Below, piece after piece: positions 1-5,436 of a DNA stretch of 5,946 nt. Positions within the stretch are counted from its first letter, which is position 1, and every line of letters starts with the position of its first letter. The notes under the pieces are model-generated. The model made no database searches. It worked only from the letters and a program-made list of their open reading frames with translations, and was not told the DNA's origin. A program made the position numbers and the translations under genes. The stretch is from Thermodesulfovibrionales bacterium (lineage in GTDB: Bacteria > Nitrospirota > Thermodesulfovibrionia > Thermodesulfovibrionales > SM23-35): positions 1-5,946 of the forward strand of contig JALHSV010000251.1 in assembly GCA_022865525.1 (NCBI GenBank). Reading direction: 5' to 3'.

Positions 1-740
1 CTGTTGATGATTCTGACTTTCGTTCCGAGGCCCCTGATCAGCTTCTCTTCAAGAGATGAAATCTGGGGATCTTTGGATGTTCTTGACTTTGGAGGACCGG
101 AGATCTTTTTTGCTAATAATTCCGCTTCTCTGACGCTGAGGCCTTTCTTAATAATCTTTCGCGCAGCGTCTATCTGATAAGCCTTTCCATCGAGAGCAAG
201 TATCGCTTTCGCATGCCCCATACTCAGGGATCCATTATAAATAAACGACTTCACTTCTTCCGGCAGTTTCAGGAGCCTGAGGTAATTCGCAATCGTTGCC
301 CTTTCCTTCCCCACCCGGTCTGAGAGTTCCTCCTGCGTGAGATTGAACTCGATGATCAGCCTGCTGAAGGCCTCTGCTGCTTCTATAGGGTTCAAATCTT
401 CTCTCTGGATATTTTCAATAAGGGCTATTTCGAGGGAGTCTTTGGAGGTAACATTCTTTATCAGCGCCGGTATCTTTTTGAGCCCTGCAAGAGAAGCTGC
501 CCTCCACCTGCGCTCACCGGTGACAAGTCTGAAACTCCCGTCCCCGACACGCGAGACAATGACCGGCTGAAGGATGCCCTTTTCTTTTATTGATGCGGCA
601 AGTTCCTTGAGAGAATCATCCTTGAATGTTTTTCGTGGCTGTTGTTCTCCGGGGAAGATGCGTTCGACATCAAGATAAATAATCTCTTCCCCCTTTTCAG
701 GGATGAGCGCCTCAAGCCCTTTGCCGAGCGCCGTTTTCAC
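1..740 (-). CDS. parB: ParB/Spo0J chromosome-partitioning protein, CTP-dependent DNA clamp (3' end outside window)
   Basis: ParB binds parS sites near the origin, spreads as a CTP-loaded clamp and stimulates ParA ATPase during chromosome segregation. My reading of the minus strand gives 246 complete codons, beginning VKTALGKGLEALIP, the usual ParB opening. The N-terminal CTP-binding domain shows GERRWRA at residues 75-81 and ENIQRE at 109-114, followed by LNPIEAAEAF. The helix-turn-helix parS-binding region lies at about 134-157 (LTQEELSDRVGKERATIANY), and the SMGHAKAIL segment is at 173-181. A polar linker (about 214-228) leads into the start of the C-terminal dimerisation domain (TKVRIIN). 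Family members are about 280-300 residues, so roughly 35-50 residues are cut off by the window edge. The GTG start at 740 is chosen because AAAGGAG sits 7 nt before it. The gene overlaps the end of parA by 29 nt. Family assignment is very secure. Confidence 0.96.
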   Translation of the reverse strand, partial: MKTALGKGLEALIPEKGEEIIYLDVERIFPGEQQPRKTFKDDSLKELAASIKEKGILQPVIVSRVGDGSFRLVTGERRWRAASLAGLKKIPALIKNVTSKDSLEIALIENIQREDLNPIEAAEAFSRLIIEFNLTQEELSDRVGKERATIANYLRLLKLPEEVKSFIYNGSLSMGHAKAILALDGKAYQIDAARKIIKKGLSVREAELLAKKISGPPKSRTSKDPQISSLEEKLIRGLGTKVRIIN

Positions 741-1491
741 TCAATATCTCCTTTGCAAGGGACAGGTAACTCTGTGCACCCTTTGAGCGGATATCATAGA
801 GTATCGCGGGTTTCCCGTAACTTGGGGCTTCTCCAAGGGTGACGTTCCTCGGGATAATGGTGTTGTAAACCTTCTCACCGAAATGTTTTCTCACTTCTTC
901 TGCAACCTCCTGTGCTAAATTGTTCCGTGGGTCAAACATCGTGAGAATAATTCCCTCGATCTCCAGATTCGGGTTCAATGAAGCCCTCACACGGCGTAAA
1001 GTCCTTGTCAGGAGGCCGAGTCCTTCGAGTGCATAATATTCGCATTGCACCGGAATTATAACAGAATCCGAGGCAACAAGTGCATTTAGCGTCAGCAATC
1101 CAAGGGAAGGAGGACAGTCGATAAACATATAACGGTATTTGTCCCTGATCGTATTGACTGCGTTCTGAAGAATGCTTTCGCGCCCCTCTTTCCCGACCAA
1201 CTCAACCTCTACCCCCAGGAGATCTATTGTTGAAGGGAGAATATTGAGATGCTCCATGCAGGTTGTTTTCAGGGCGTCGCTAATCTCACATCTTCCGGTG
1301 TAAACATCATACAGGCTGTTATCGAGGTTTTCCCGTACTATTCCGAGTCCGGATGTTGAATTTCCCTGAGGGTCTGCATCAATAATAAGAATATCCTTTT
1401 CAGCGAGAGCAAGAGATGCAGCAAGATTGATGGCTGTTGTGGTCTTCCCAACCCCGCCCTTCTGGTTGACTATAGTTATTACTTTTCCCAT
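712..1491 (-). CDS. parA: ParA/Soj chromosome-partitioning ATPase
   Basis: ParA is a deviant-Walker ATPase that dimerises with ATP, coats the nucleoid non-specifically and moves ParB-parS complexes. The 259-residue protein starts MGKVITIVNQKGGVGKTTT, with the deviant Walker A motif KGGVGKTT at 11-18 (signature Lys11, catalytic-loop Lys16). The A' motif DADPQGN is at 38-44 and Walker B FIDCPPSLG at 123-131 (Asp125). There is no N-terminal DNA-binding extension, so this is the short chromosomal Soj type rather than a plasmid type Ia ParA. Length is normal for the family. The ATG at 1491 fits the conserved N-terminus, but the 20 nt before it contain no Shine-Dalgarno match. The gene is followed by parB with a 29-nt overlap, so the two are one transcription unit. 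The transporter gene upstream lies 133 bp away in the same orientation, and the gap carries a likely promoter. Confidence 0.97.
   Translation of the reverse strand: MGKVITIVNQKGGVGKTTTAINLAASLALAEKDILIIDADPQGNSTSGLGIVRENLDNSLYDVYTGRCEISDALKTTCMEHLNILPSTIDLLGVEVELVGKEGRESILQNAVNTIRDKYRYMFIDCPPSLGLLTLNALVASDSVIIPVQCEYYALEGLGLLTRTLRRVRASLNPNLEIEGIILTMFDPRNNLAQEVAEEVRKHFGEKVYNTIIPRNVTLGEAPSYGKPAILYDIRSKGAQSYLSLAKEILSENGARQRA
748..754 (-). promoter_or_regulatory. Ribosome-binding site of parB, inside parA
   Basis: On the minus strand AAAGGAG is followed by the 7-nt spacer ATATTGA and then GTG at 740. This near-ideal site lies within the last codons of parA and fixes the GTG start of parB, which no ATG would give. 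Confidence 0.8.
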
Positions 1492-1518
1492 TGTGTTGCA
1501 GGAGATAGGTGATTCATT

Positions 1519-1547
1519 ATTATACTAATCCAAATTATACTAATCCA
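1519..1547 (-). promoter_or_regulatory. Probable parAB promoter with duplicated -10 element
   Basis: Reading toward parA, TGGATTAGTATAAT occurs twice, each copy ending in a perfect TATAAT (1539-1534 and 1524-1519). Using the proximal TATAAT as the -10, a hexamer 17 bp upstream reads TGGATT, which matches the TTGACA consensus at only 3 of 6 positions. Transcription would start near 1512, giving a leader of about 20 nt before the parA ATG. The -10 match and position are seen directly; promoter function is inferred. Confidence 0.55.
1519..1547. repeat. Tandem 14-bp direct repeat upstream of parA
   Basis: Two identical copies of ATTATACTAATCCA lie at 1519-1532 and 1534-1547, separated by one base (period 15 bp, about 1.4 helical turns). 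No third copy is visible. The repeat covers the predicted parA promoter, so it could be a duplicated promoter core, an operator half-site pair, or chance slippage in AT-rich DNA. Confidence 0.85.
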
Positions 1548-1624
1548 TGAGAGAAAAAAATATTTGCCATGTGTTCTATTCATAAGTCCTTTCTTGATGT
1601 TATACCATATTCCCATGAAGATAT

Positions 1625-2560
1625 TTATTGTCTCCATGCTTGGAGATTCTTATCATACCTTTTCTTTCTGTATTCGAGCCATATGATATAGATGATCATG
1701 AGAACTACGGAAACCGATGAGGGTATGGCGGTTTTTTGATCGAAGAACGACAGGGCAAGGCTACCTGACAAGCCATAATTCTTGAGGGTTCCAAGCAGCA
1801 CAAGACTGACAACAACATTTTTTTCGAAACCGAGGATGACTCCGGCTCTCTCAATCAACCATCCCAGGAGAAAAAAGCCTGCCGCAGCTACGAATGCGAC
1901 CGGCAGGATCGAGAGTGGTTGTGAGAGGAACACCTGCTGGTTGAGCCCTACTATCGTGTATGTGACGAGAAAAAAGCTCCAGTTCGTAAGCATTCCTTTG
2001 ACCGGCTCAAGCGTGCGGGCCAGCCTGGTCCAAATGAGGAAACGTGAAAGGATTACGGGAAGAATGATGAGCTCAAGAATCAGTATCAGCAGTTTTACGG
2101 GAGAGATAAACCCGGATCCAAAAAAAATAAGAGCGATGAGCGGGGTAATAACGAAGGCTCCGAGATAAGCTCCAATAGTTCCGAACAGTGAAACGGTATC
2201 GTCTCCCTTGAGGAAAACACTAAAAGGAATCACGGCAACAGCAGGAGGAACAGCAGCAAGGATGATAAAGCCATTCCGTAATGACACATCATGAATGAAA
2301 AGCCAGCTCAACCCGATCAGAAAAACCCCGTGTATGGCATAACTCATAAAAATCCCCGTTATTCCCTGAACGGCAAATAGTTTGAAAGAGCGGAATACAT
2401 TTCCGGTGATACCCGTAACTGCAATAGTCATAACAAGGGCAAGTGCAGGAAGCATGAGCTGTTCCGTCTTTTGTGCTCCATCGCCCCAGACCAATCCAAG
2501 GGCGAGTGCCATCGTTAAAATACTATTCCTGTCCCTCAATAATTTTTTGATGGTATTCAT
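1625..2560 (-). CDS. BASS-type (bile acid:sodium symporter-like) membrane transporter
   Basis: This is an integral inner-membrane protein of 311 residues with about ten hydrophobic segments (roughly 13-26, 35-52, 60-76, 78-90, 97-117, 123-147, 155-176, 193-210, 217-236, 249-273, 278-296) and a basic C-terminal tail (EYRKKRYDKN). The fold signature is the broken-helix region VPPAVAVIPFSVFLKGDD at 104-121, matching the PGGTASN...AKGD region of BASS proteins, and GTLKNYGLSGSLAL at 257-270, matching the second crossover helix. BASS proteins carry organic anions, often with sodium; the substrate here cannot be told. Several known sodium ligands appear replaced (see findings). The ATG at 2560 has no clear Shine-Dalgarno sequence. 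An in-frame stop lies just upstream and no better start is available. It lies 87 nt downstream of the 118-residue orphan gene in the same orientation, with no convincing promoter between, so the two may be co-transcribed. Confidence 0.8.
   Translation of the reverse strand: MNTIKKLLRDRNSILTMALALGLVWGDGAQKTEQLMLPALALVMTIAVTGITGNVFRSFKLFAVQGITGIFMSYAIHGVFLIGLSWLFIHDVSLRNGFIILAAVPPAVAVIPFSVFLKGDDTVSLFGTIGAYLGAFVITPLIALIFFGSGFISPVKLLILILELIILPVILSRFLIWTRLARTLEPVKGMLTNWSFFLVTYTIVGLNQQVFLSQPLSILPVAFVAAAGFFLLGWLIERAGVILGFEKNVVVSLVLLGTLKNYGLSGSLALSFFDQKTAIPSSVSVVLMIIYIIWLEYRKKRYDKNLQAWRQ
1631..1646 (-). other. Small inverted repeat at the 3' end of the transporter gene
   Basis: TCTCCA and TGGAGA form a perfect 6-bp stem around a 4-nt loop, overlapping the last codons of the transporter. 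On the transcribed strand it is followed by CAATAAATAT and has no T-run, so it is not a standard intrinsic terminator. It might mark the 3' end of an mRNA or be incidental. Confidence 0.3.
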
Positions 2561-2577
2561 AGTCGGATCAGAAGGAA

Positions 2578-2651
2578 GTAATGATCAGCAGGTATGTTGT
2601 CCACACGGAACAAACTGCATGGTTAAAAAGTTTCCGGGGCGTAATGATCAG
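2578..2651. repeat. 11-bp direct repeat flanking the orphan-transporter spacer
   Basis: GTAATGATCAG occurs at 2578-2588 and again at 2641-2651, the second copy covering the stop codon of the 118-residue gene. The copies are 63 bp apart start to start. No mobile element lies between them, and the function, if any, is unknown. Confidence 0.4.
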
Positions 2652-3004
2652 GCAACGTTTAATTCTTTTTGCAGCCAATCTCTCAGTTCACCGTCGACCG
2701 CATAGATGCCCTTCAGTTGACAGACAGGCTTTTCGAATTTTTCCGGCAATTCAAATTTCGCAACGTCCACTGCATCCTCAGAATTTCTCTTGATGAGATA
2801 AATATAATAAGGCCTTGCCCAGCAGTTTACGAGAAAATAGACTGAATAATCACGTTTAGATTTAACCGTATATCTTCTGCCCTCACCGGGTGTCCAGATA
2901 TTTCCCCACTCCAGATACAGTCGCACCGCCATTTCCGGGGTCATGTCCCAGTCGATGGAATTTATGACTGCTCTGTCTGTTTTTAATTCTTCAAGTGTTA
3001 ACAT
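2648..3004 (-). CDS. Conserved small protein of unknown function (DVU0772-like)
   Basis: The 118-residue protein appears soluble and cytoplasmic: no signal peptide, no membrane segment and no cysteine-pair metal site are seen. It opens with LTLEELKTDR, followed by the striking acidic and aromatic segment IDWDMTPEMAVRLYLEWGN at 17-35. Then come a beta-like stretch YSVYFLVNCWARPYYIYLIKR at 53-73 and a C-terminal amphipathic helix (ELRDWLQKEL, 106-115). From memory this pattern resembles a small uncharacterised family known from Desulfovibrio (DVU0772-like), but I could not check that. The ATG at 3004 is preceded by AAGAGAACCAAG, a weak ribosome-binding site. The gene is first in a minus-strand run with the BASS transporter downstream and is divergent from the hydrolase operon. 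The coding call rests on the composition and coherent secondary-structure pattern. No function is claimed. Confidence 0.75.
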   Translation of the reverse strand: MLTLEELKTDRAVINSIDWDMTPEMAVRLYLEWGNIWTPGEGRRYTVKSKRDYSVYFLVNCWARPYYIYLIKRNSEDAVDVAKFELPEKFEKPVCQLKGIYAVDGELRDWLQKELNVA

Positions 3005-3018
3005 CTTGGTTCTCTTTT

Positions 3019-3047
3019 TTGCCTTATTTCATAATTTTTTGTATAAA
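3019..3047 (+). promoter_or_regulatory. Possible distal sigma70-like promoter toward the hydrolase operon
   Basis: TTGCCT (3019-3024; 4 of 6 consensus) is followed after exactly 17 bp by TATAAA (3042-3047; 5 of 6). It would give a leader of about 130 nt before the first plus-strand gene. The region is very AT-rich, so chance matches are easy. Confidence 0.3.
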
Positions 3048-3144
3048 ATGTTTATGAACGGATTTATGTACAGTATCAAAATTCATGCAAAATTATCAAC
3101 ACATTATTCCGTTCCCCCCGCTGCATCAGCCATGTAACCATTTG

Positions 3145-3153
3145 TGATATAAT
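3145..3153 (+). promoter_or_regulatory. Extended -10 promoter of the hydrolase-birA-coaX operon
   Basis: TGATATAAT is a perfect extended -10 (TGnTATAAT). No good -35 is seen 16-18 bp upstream, which extended -10 promoters tolerate. Transcription would start near 3160, only about 22 nt before the TTG start at 3182 and just ahead of its ribosome-binding site, which fits that start well. Confidence 0.5.
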
Positions 3154-3168
3154 TCCTTTAAAAAGAGG

Positions 3169-3174
3169 GGAGGG
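3169..3174 (+). promoter_or_regulatory. Ribosome-binding site for the TTG start at 3182
   Basis: GGAGGG lies 7 nt before TTG. The strength and spacing make the rare TTG codon a credible start and include the signal peptide in the product. Confidence 0.7.
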
Positions 3175-3181
3175 AAAGTCC

Positions 3182-3892
3182 TTGCTATGCAAACTGTCCA
3201 TAATATTTTTTTCACTTTTCATAACACTTCTGCCTGTTTCCGGAATAGCAGGGGGAGAGGAGGGAAAATCTATGCCGATCGTAAAAGACATACACTGGCT
3301 TGGTCATGATACGTTCAAGATTGTCGGAGAAAAGCTTATTTATACCGATCCTTTCAAGATCAAAAAGAAAGATACAGCCGATATTATCTTAATCACCCAT
3401 GAGCATTTCGACCACTGCTCTCCTGAAGATGTCAAGATGATTCAGGGACAGAATACCGTCATTGTTGCCACAGCTGATTGTGCGAAGAAATTGACAGGAA
3501 AAGTAAAGACCGTCAAACCAGGGGACAGGATTACTGTAGAGGGCATTGAAATCGAAGCAGTACCTTCCTATAACACAAACAAGCAATTTCATCCGAAGGC
3601 AACTAACTGGGTGGGGTATATTTTTACTGTAAAGGGGCAGCGTATTTATATTGCTGGTGATACCGATTATATCCCCGAGATGAAGACTTTCAGGGCAGAC
3701 ATAGCTCTCCTTCCGGTCTCCGGCACATATGTTATGACCGCAGATGAAGCGGTTAAGGCAGCACTCGACATAAAGCCGAAAATAGCGATACCGATGCATT
3801 ATGATTCCATTGTCGGCTCAAAAGACGATGCAAAGAAGTTTGCCGATGCTCTCAAAGGCAAGATTGAGGTCATGATCCTGGAAGAAGAATAG
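3182..3892 (+). CDS. UlaG-like metallo-beta-lactamase-fold hydrolase with signal peptide
   Basis: This is a 236-residue MBL-fold metallohydrolase. Residues 1-23 look like a signal peptide: Lys4, a hydrophobic core (about 5-17, LSIIFFSLFITLL), then PVSGIA with likely cleavage after Ala23, so the mature protein should be periplasmic or exported. The core domain begins with HWLGHDTFKI (38-47). Metal ligands are THEHFDH at 72-78 (His73, His75, Asp77, His78), His137 in FHPKATNWVGY, Asp160 in AGDTD and His206 in PMHYD. This set matches the UlaG/YtkL-like branch, which includes ascorbate-6-phosphate lactonase; the substrate here is unknown. The TTG start at 3182 is chosen for its ribosome-binding site. 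The ATG at 3272, with an equally good site, is where most cytoplasmic relatives would begin. It is the first gene of the plus-strand operon, with birA starting 2 nt after its stop. The family is secure; location and substrate are inferred. Confidence 0.88.
   Translation: MLCKLSIIFFSLFITLLPVSGIAGGEEGKSMPIVKDIHWLGHDTFKIVGEKLIYTDPFKIKKKDTADIILITHEHFDHCSPEDVKMIQGQNTVIVATADCAKKLTGKVKTVKPGDRITVEGIEIEAVPSYNTNKQFHPKATNWVGYIFTVKGQRIYIAGDTDYIPEMKTFRADIALLPVSGTYVMTADEAVKAALDIKPKIAIPMHYDSIVGSKDDAKKFADALKGKIEVMILEEE
3259..3264 (+). promoter_or_regulatory. Second, internal ribosome-binding site before ATG 3272
   Basis: GGAGGG again lies 7 nt before an in-frame ATG at 3272, 90 nt downstream of the first start. 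If used, it would yield a protein lacking the signal peptide and beginning MPIVKDIHWLGHD. Confidence 0.5.
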
Positions 3893-3894
3893 GT

Positions 3895-4671
3895 GTGGAC
3901 ATCGATGCTGTTAAGTCTGAGATCAAAGGGGACATCGGAAAGGAGATACTCTTTTACGACACGGTTGGATCTACCAACACGGTTGCCCTTGAGCTCGCCG
4001 AAGGAACTGAAGAAGGCGCAGTTGTAATTTCAGACAGCCAGGAAAAGGGCAGAGGAAGACTCGGCCGCTCGTGGGTATCTCCTCCCGGTCTGAATATCTA
4101 TATGAGTATCATTCTCCGGCCCAGAATAGAACCCGAGCATGTGACCCTCATTACCATACTGTCTGCTGTTGCGTGTACACATGCCCTGAGAAAAACTACA
4201 GGTCTTGCAATAACTGTCAAGTGGCCGAACGATCTGATGGTCTCCGACAGAAAACTGGGAGGTATCCTCACAGAAATCAAAACAACCCGGAAGGAAATAG
4301 TCCTTGCGGTCATCGGCATAGGAATCAATGTAAATATGGAGGCCGGTGATTTCCCTGAACAGATACGCATGATGGCCACATCGGTTAAAAACGAGACCGG
4401 GAAAAGCTTTACAAGAGAACCTATTGTTTTGGAGATTCTCAATGAGACCGATCGATGGTATAAGGTTCTGCATGCCGGTCAGAAAAAGGAGATCATCTCC
4501 GAATGGCAGCGCCTCACCTCAACATTGGGCAAGCAGGTTCTGGTGACTGCCGGACAGGAAACATACTGCGGGTTAGCAGAAGCTATAGACGATGGAGGAA
4601 TGCTTCTTGTCCGACTTCCAACCGGGGAGACAAAGAGAATAAGCTCCGGGGACCTGACCGTTCTGAAATAA
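3895..4671 (+). CDS. birA: Biotin-[acetyl-CoA carboxylase] ligase, class I (no HTH domain)
   Basis: The enzyme activates biotin with ATP to biotinyl-5'-AMP and transfers it to a lysine of biotin carrier proteins such as AccB, in the cytoplasm. The 258-residue protein opens into the catalytic domain (FYDTVGSTNT, 20-29). It carries the biotin/adenylate loop GRGRLGRSW at 52-60, KWPNDL at 109-114 (catalytic lysine), KLGGILTE at 120-127 and GIGINVN at 141-147. A small SH3-like C-terminal domain spans about 210-258. There is no N-terminal winged helix, so it is a ligase only and not the bifunctional biotin repressor. The start is GTG at 3895, 2 nt after the upstream stop, with GGAAG about 10 nt before it; no nearby in-frame ATG offers a better choice. 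It abuts coaX directly, a pairing common in many bacteria. Confidence 0.95.
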   Translation: MDIDAVKSEIKGDIGKEILFYDTVGSTNTVALELAEGTEEGAVVISDSQEKGRGRLGRSWVSPPGLNIYMSIILRPRIEPEHVTLITILSAVACTHALRKTTGLAITVKWPNDLMVSDRKLGGILTEIKTTRKEIVLAVIGIGINVNMEAGDFPEQIRMMATSVKNETGKSFTREPIVLEILNETDRWYKVLHAGQKKEIISEWQRLTSTLGKQVLVTAGQETYCGLAEAIDDGGMLLVRLPTGETKRISSGDLTVLK

Positions 4672-5436
4672 ATGCTCATCGCCCTGGATATCGGCAACTC
4701 TTCAATAAAATTAGGTTTTTTTATAAAAAAAGACCTTTTTGTGCGAGCTATTGCCACGCATCCCCTCCTGTCAACGTCCCGTTATTCGGCATTGATTCAG
4801 CATTTTTTACGAGAAAAAAACATAGACAAAACACCCGAAGGAATTATAATATCTTCTGTTGTGCCGGGCCACACAGAGGCCTTGCGAAAAACTCTGAAAA
4901 GGCTGTTCTCTGTTGAGCCCCTCATTGTTGATCATACGACTAAGACAGGCATAAGGCTGGATATCCCGAAGCCGGAGGAACTGGGTCCTGACAGGATAGC
5001 AAATGCTGTTGCCGCAGAGGAACTGTACAAATGTCCTGTTGCCGTCATCGATTGCGGGACTGCCACAACGATCAGTGTTATAGGACAGGACGCAAACTAT
5101 ATTGGGGGTGCGATATTGCCGGGGATTCGTTTAATGAATGAATCACTTGCAAAAGGCACTGCCAGATTATCAGAGATTCAGATCAGCCCGTCCTGTGCTG
5201 CTTTAGGTATTGATACTTCCGCTTGCATCCGGTCAGGCTTGTTGTATGGTACTGCGGGGGCAGTAGAGAGAATACTCAGTGAGGTTGAGAGAGAAACCGG
5301 GCTGAGGCTAAAAATCGCTATGACAGGGGGGCACAGCGGACGCATTTCGAAATGTATGACGAGAAAGCACAAGGTGATCCCTCATCTGACCCTTGAAGGG
5401 CTACGGATTATTTATAGGAGGAATACAGATGCATGA
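4672..5436 (+). CDS. coaX: Type III pantothenate kinase
   Basis: CoaX phosphorylates pantothenate, the first step of coenzyme A synthesis, in the cytoplasm. Type III kinases belong to the ASKHA fold, usually need a monovalent cation and are not feedback-inhibited by CoA. The 254-residue protein shows the N-terminal phosphate loop LDIGNSSIKLG at 5-15 (Asp6, Asn9), SSVVP at 61-65 and GPDRIANAVAA at 105-115. It also has DCGTATT at 127-133 (catalytic Asp127), GGAILPGI at 145-152 and TGGHSG near the C-terminus. Length is normal for the family. The ATG follows the birA stop codon with no gap and has no strong Shine-Dalgarno sequence, so it probably relies on translational coupling. Its last codons contain the ribosome-binding site of the next gene, with an 8-nt overlap. 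No other pantothenate kinase is visible here, so whether it is essential cannot be judged. Confidence 0.96.
   Translation: MLIALDIGNSSIKLGFFIKKDLFVRAIATHPLLSTSRYSALIQHFLREKNIDKTPEGIIISSVVPGHTEALRKTLKRLFSVEPLIVDHTTKTGIRLDIPKPEELGPDRIANAVAAEELYKCPVAVIDCGTATTISVIGQDANYIGGAILPGIRLMNESLAKGTARLSEIQISPSCAALGIDTSACIRSGLLYGTAGAVERILSEVERETGLRLKIAMTGGHSGRISKCMTRKHKVIPHLTLEGLRIIYRRNTDA
5416..5421 (+). promoter_or_regulatory. Ribosome-binding site for the GalT-family gene
   Basis: A perfect AGGAGG sits 7 nt before ATG 5429. It is embedded in the codons for Arg-Arg near the coaX C-terminus and fixes the start of the downstream gene. Confidence 0.85.

Noticed and set aside
1548..1575. T-run on the minus strand after the transporter gene, considered as an intrinsic terminator
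   Set aside because: No stable GC-rich stem precedes the T-run.
2036..2052. ACGTGAAAG, resembling the right half of a parS site (TGTTTCACGTGAAACA)
   Set aside because: The left half does not match and the site lies within the transporter coding region, so it is not a credible parS.
2561..2647. Possible promoter for the transporter in the 87-bp gap (TGGACA on the minus strand)
   Set aside because: The hexamer 17 bp downstream, TACTTC, matches the -10 consensus at only two positions; co-transcription with the upstream gene is likelier.
2943..3137. 64-residue plus-strand open frame across the divergent intergenic region
   Set aside because: It overlaps the well-supported orphan gene on the other strand, has no ribosome-binding site and has a low-complexity hydrophobic composition.
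4030..4473. Long minus-strand open frames opposite birA
   Set aside because: Shadow frames of a highly conserved gene; the translations show no family motifs.
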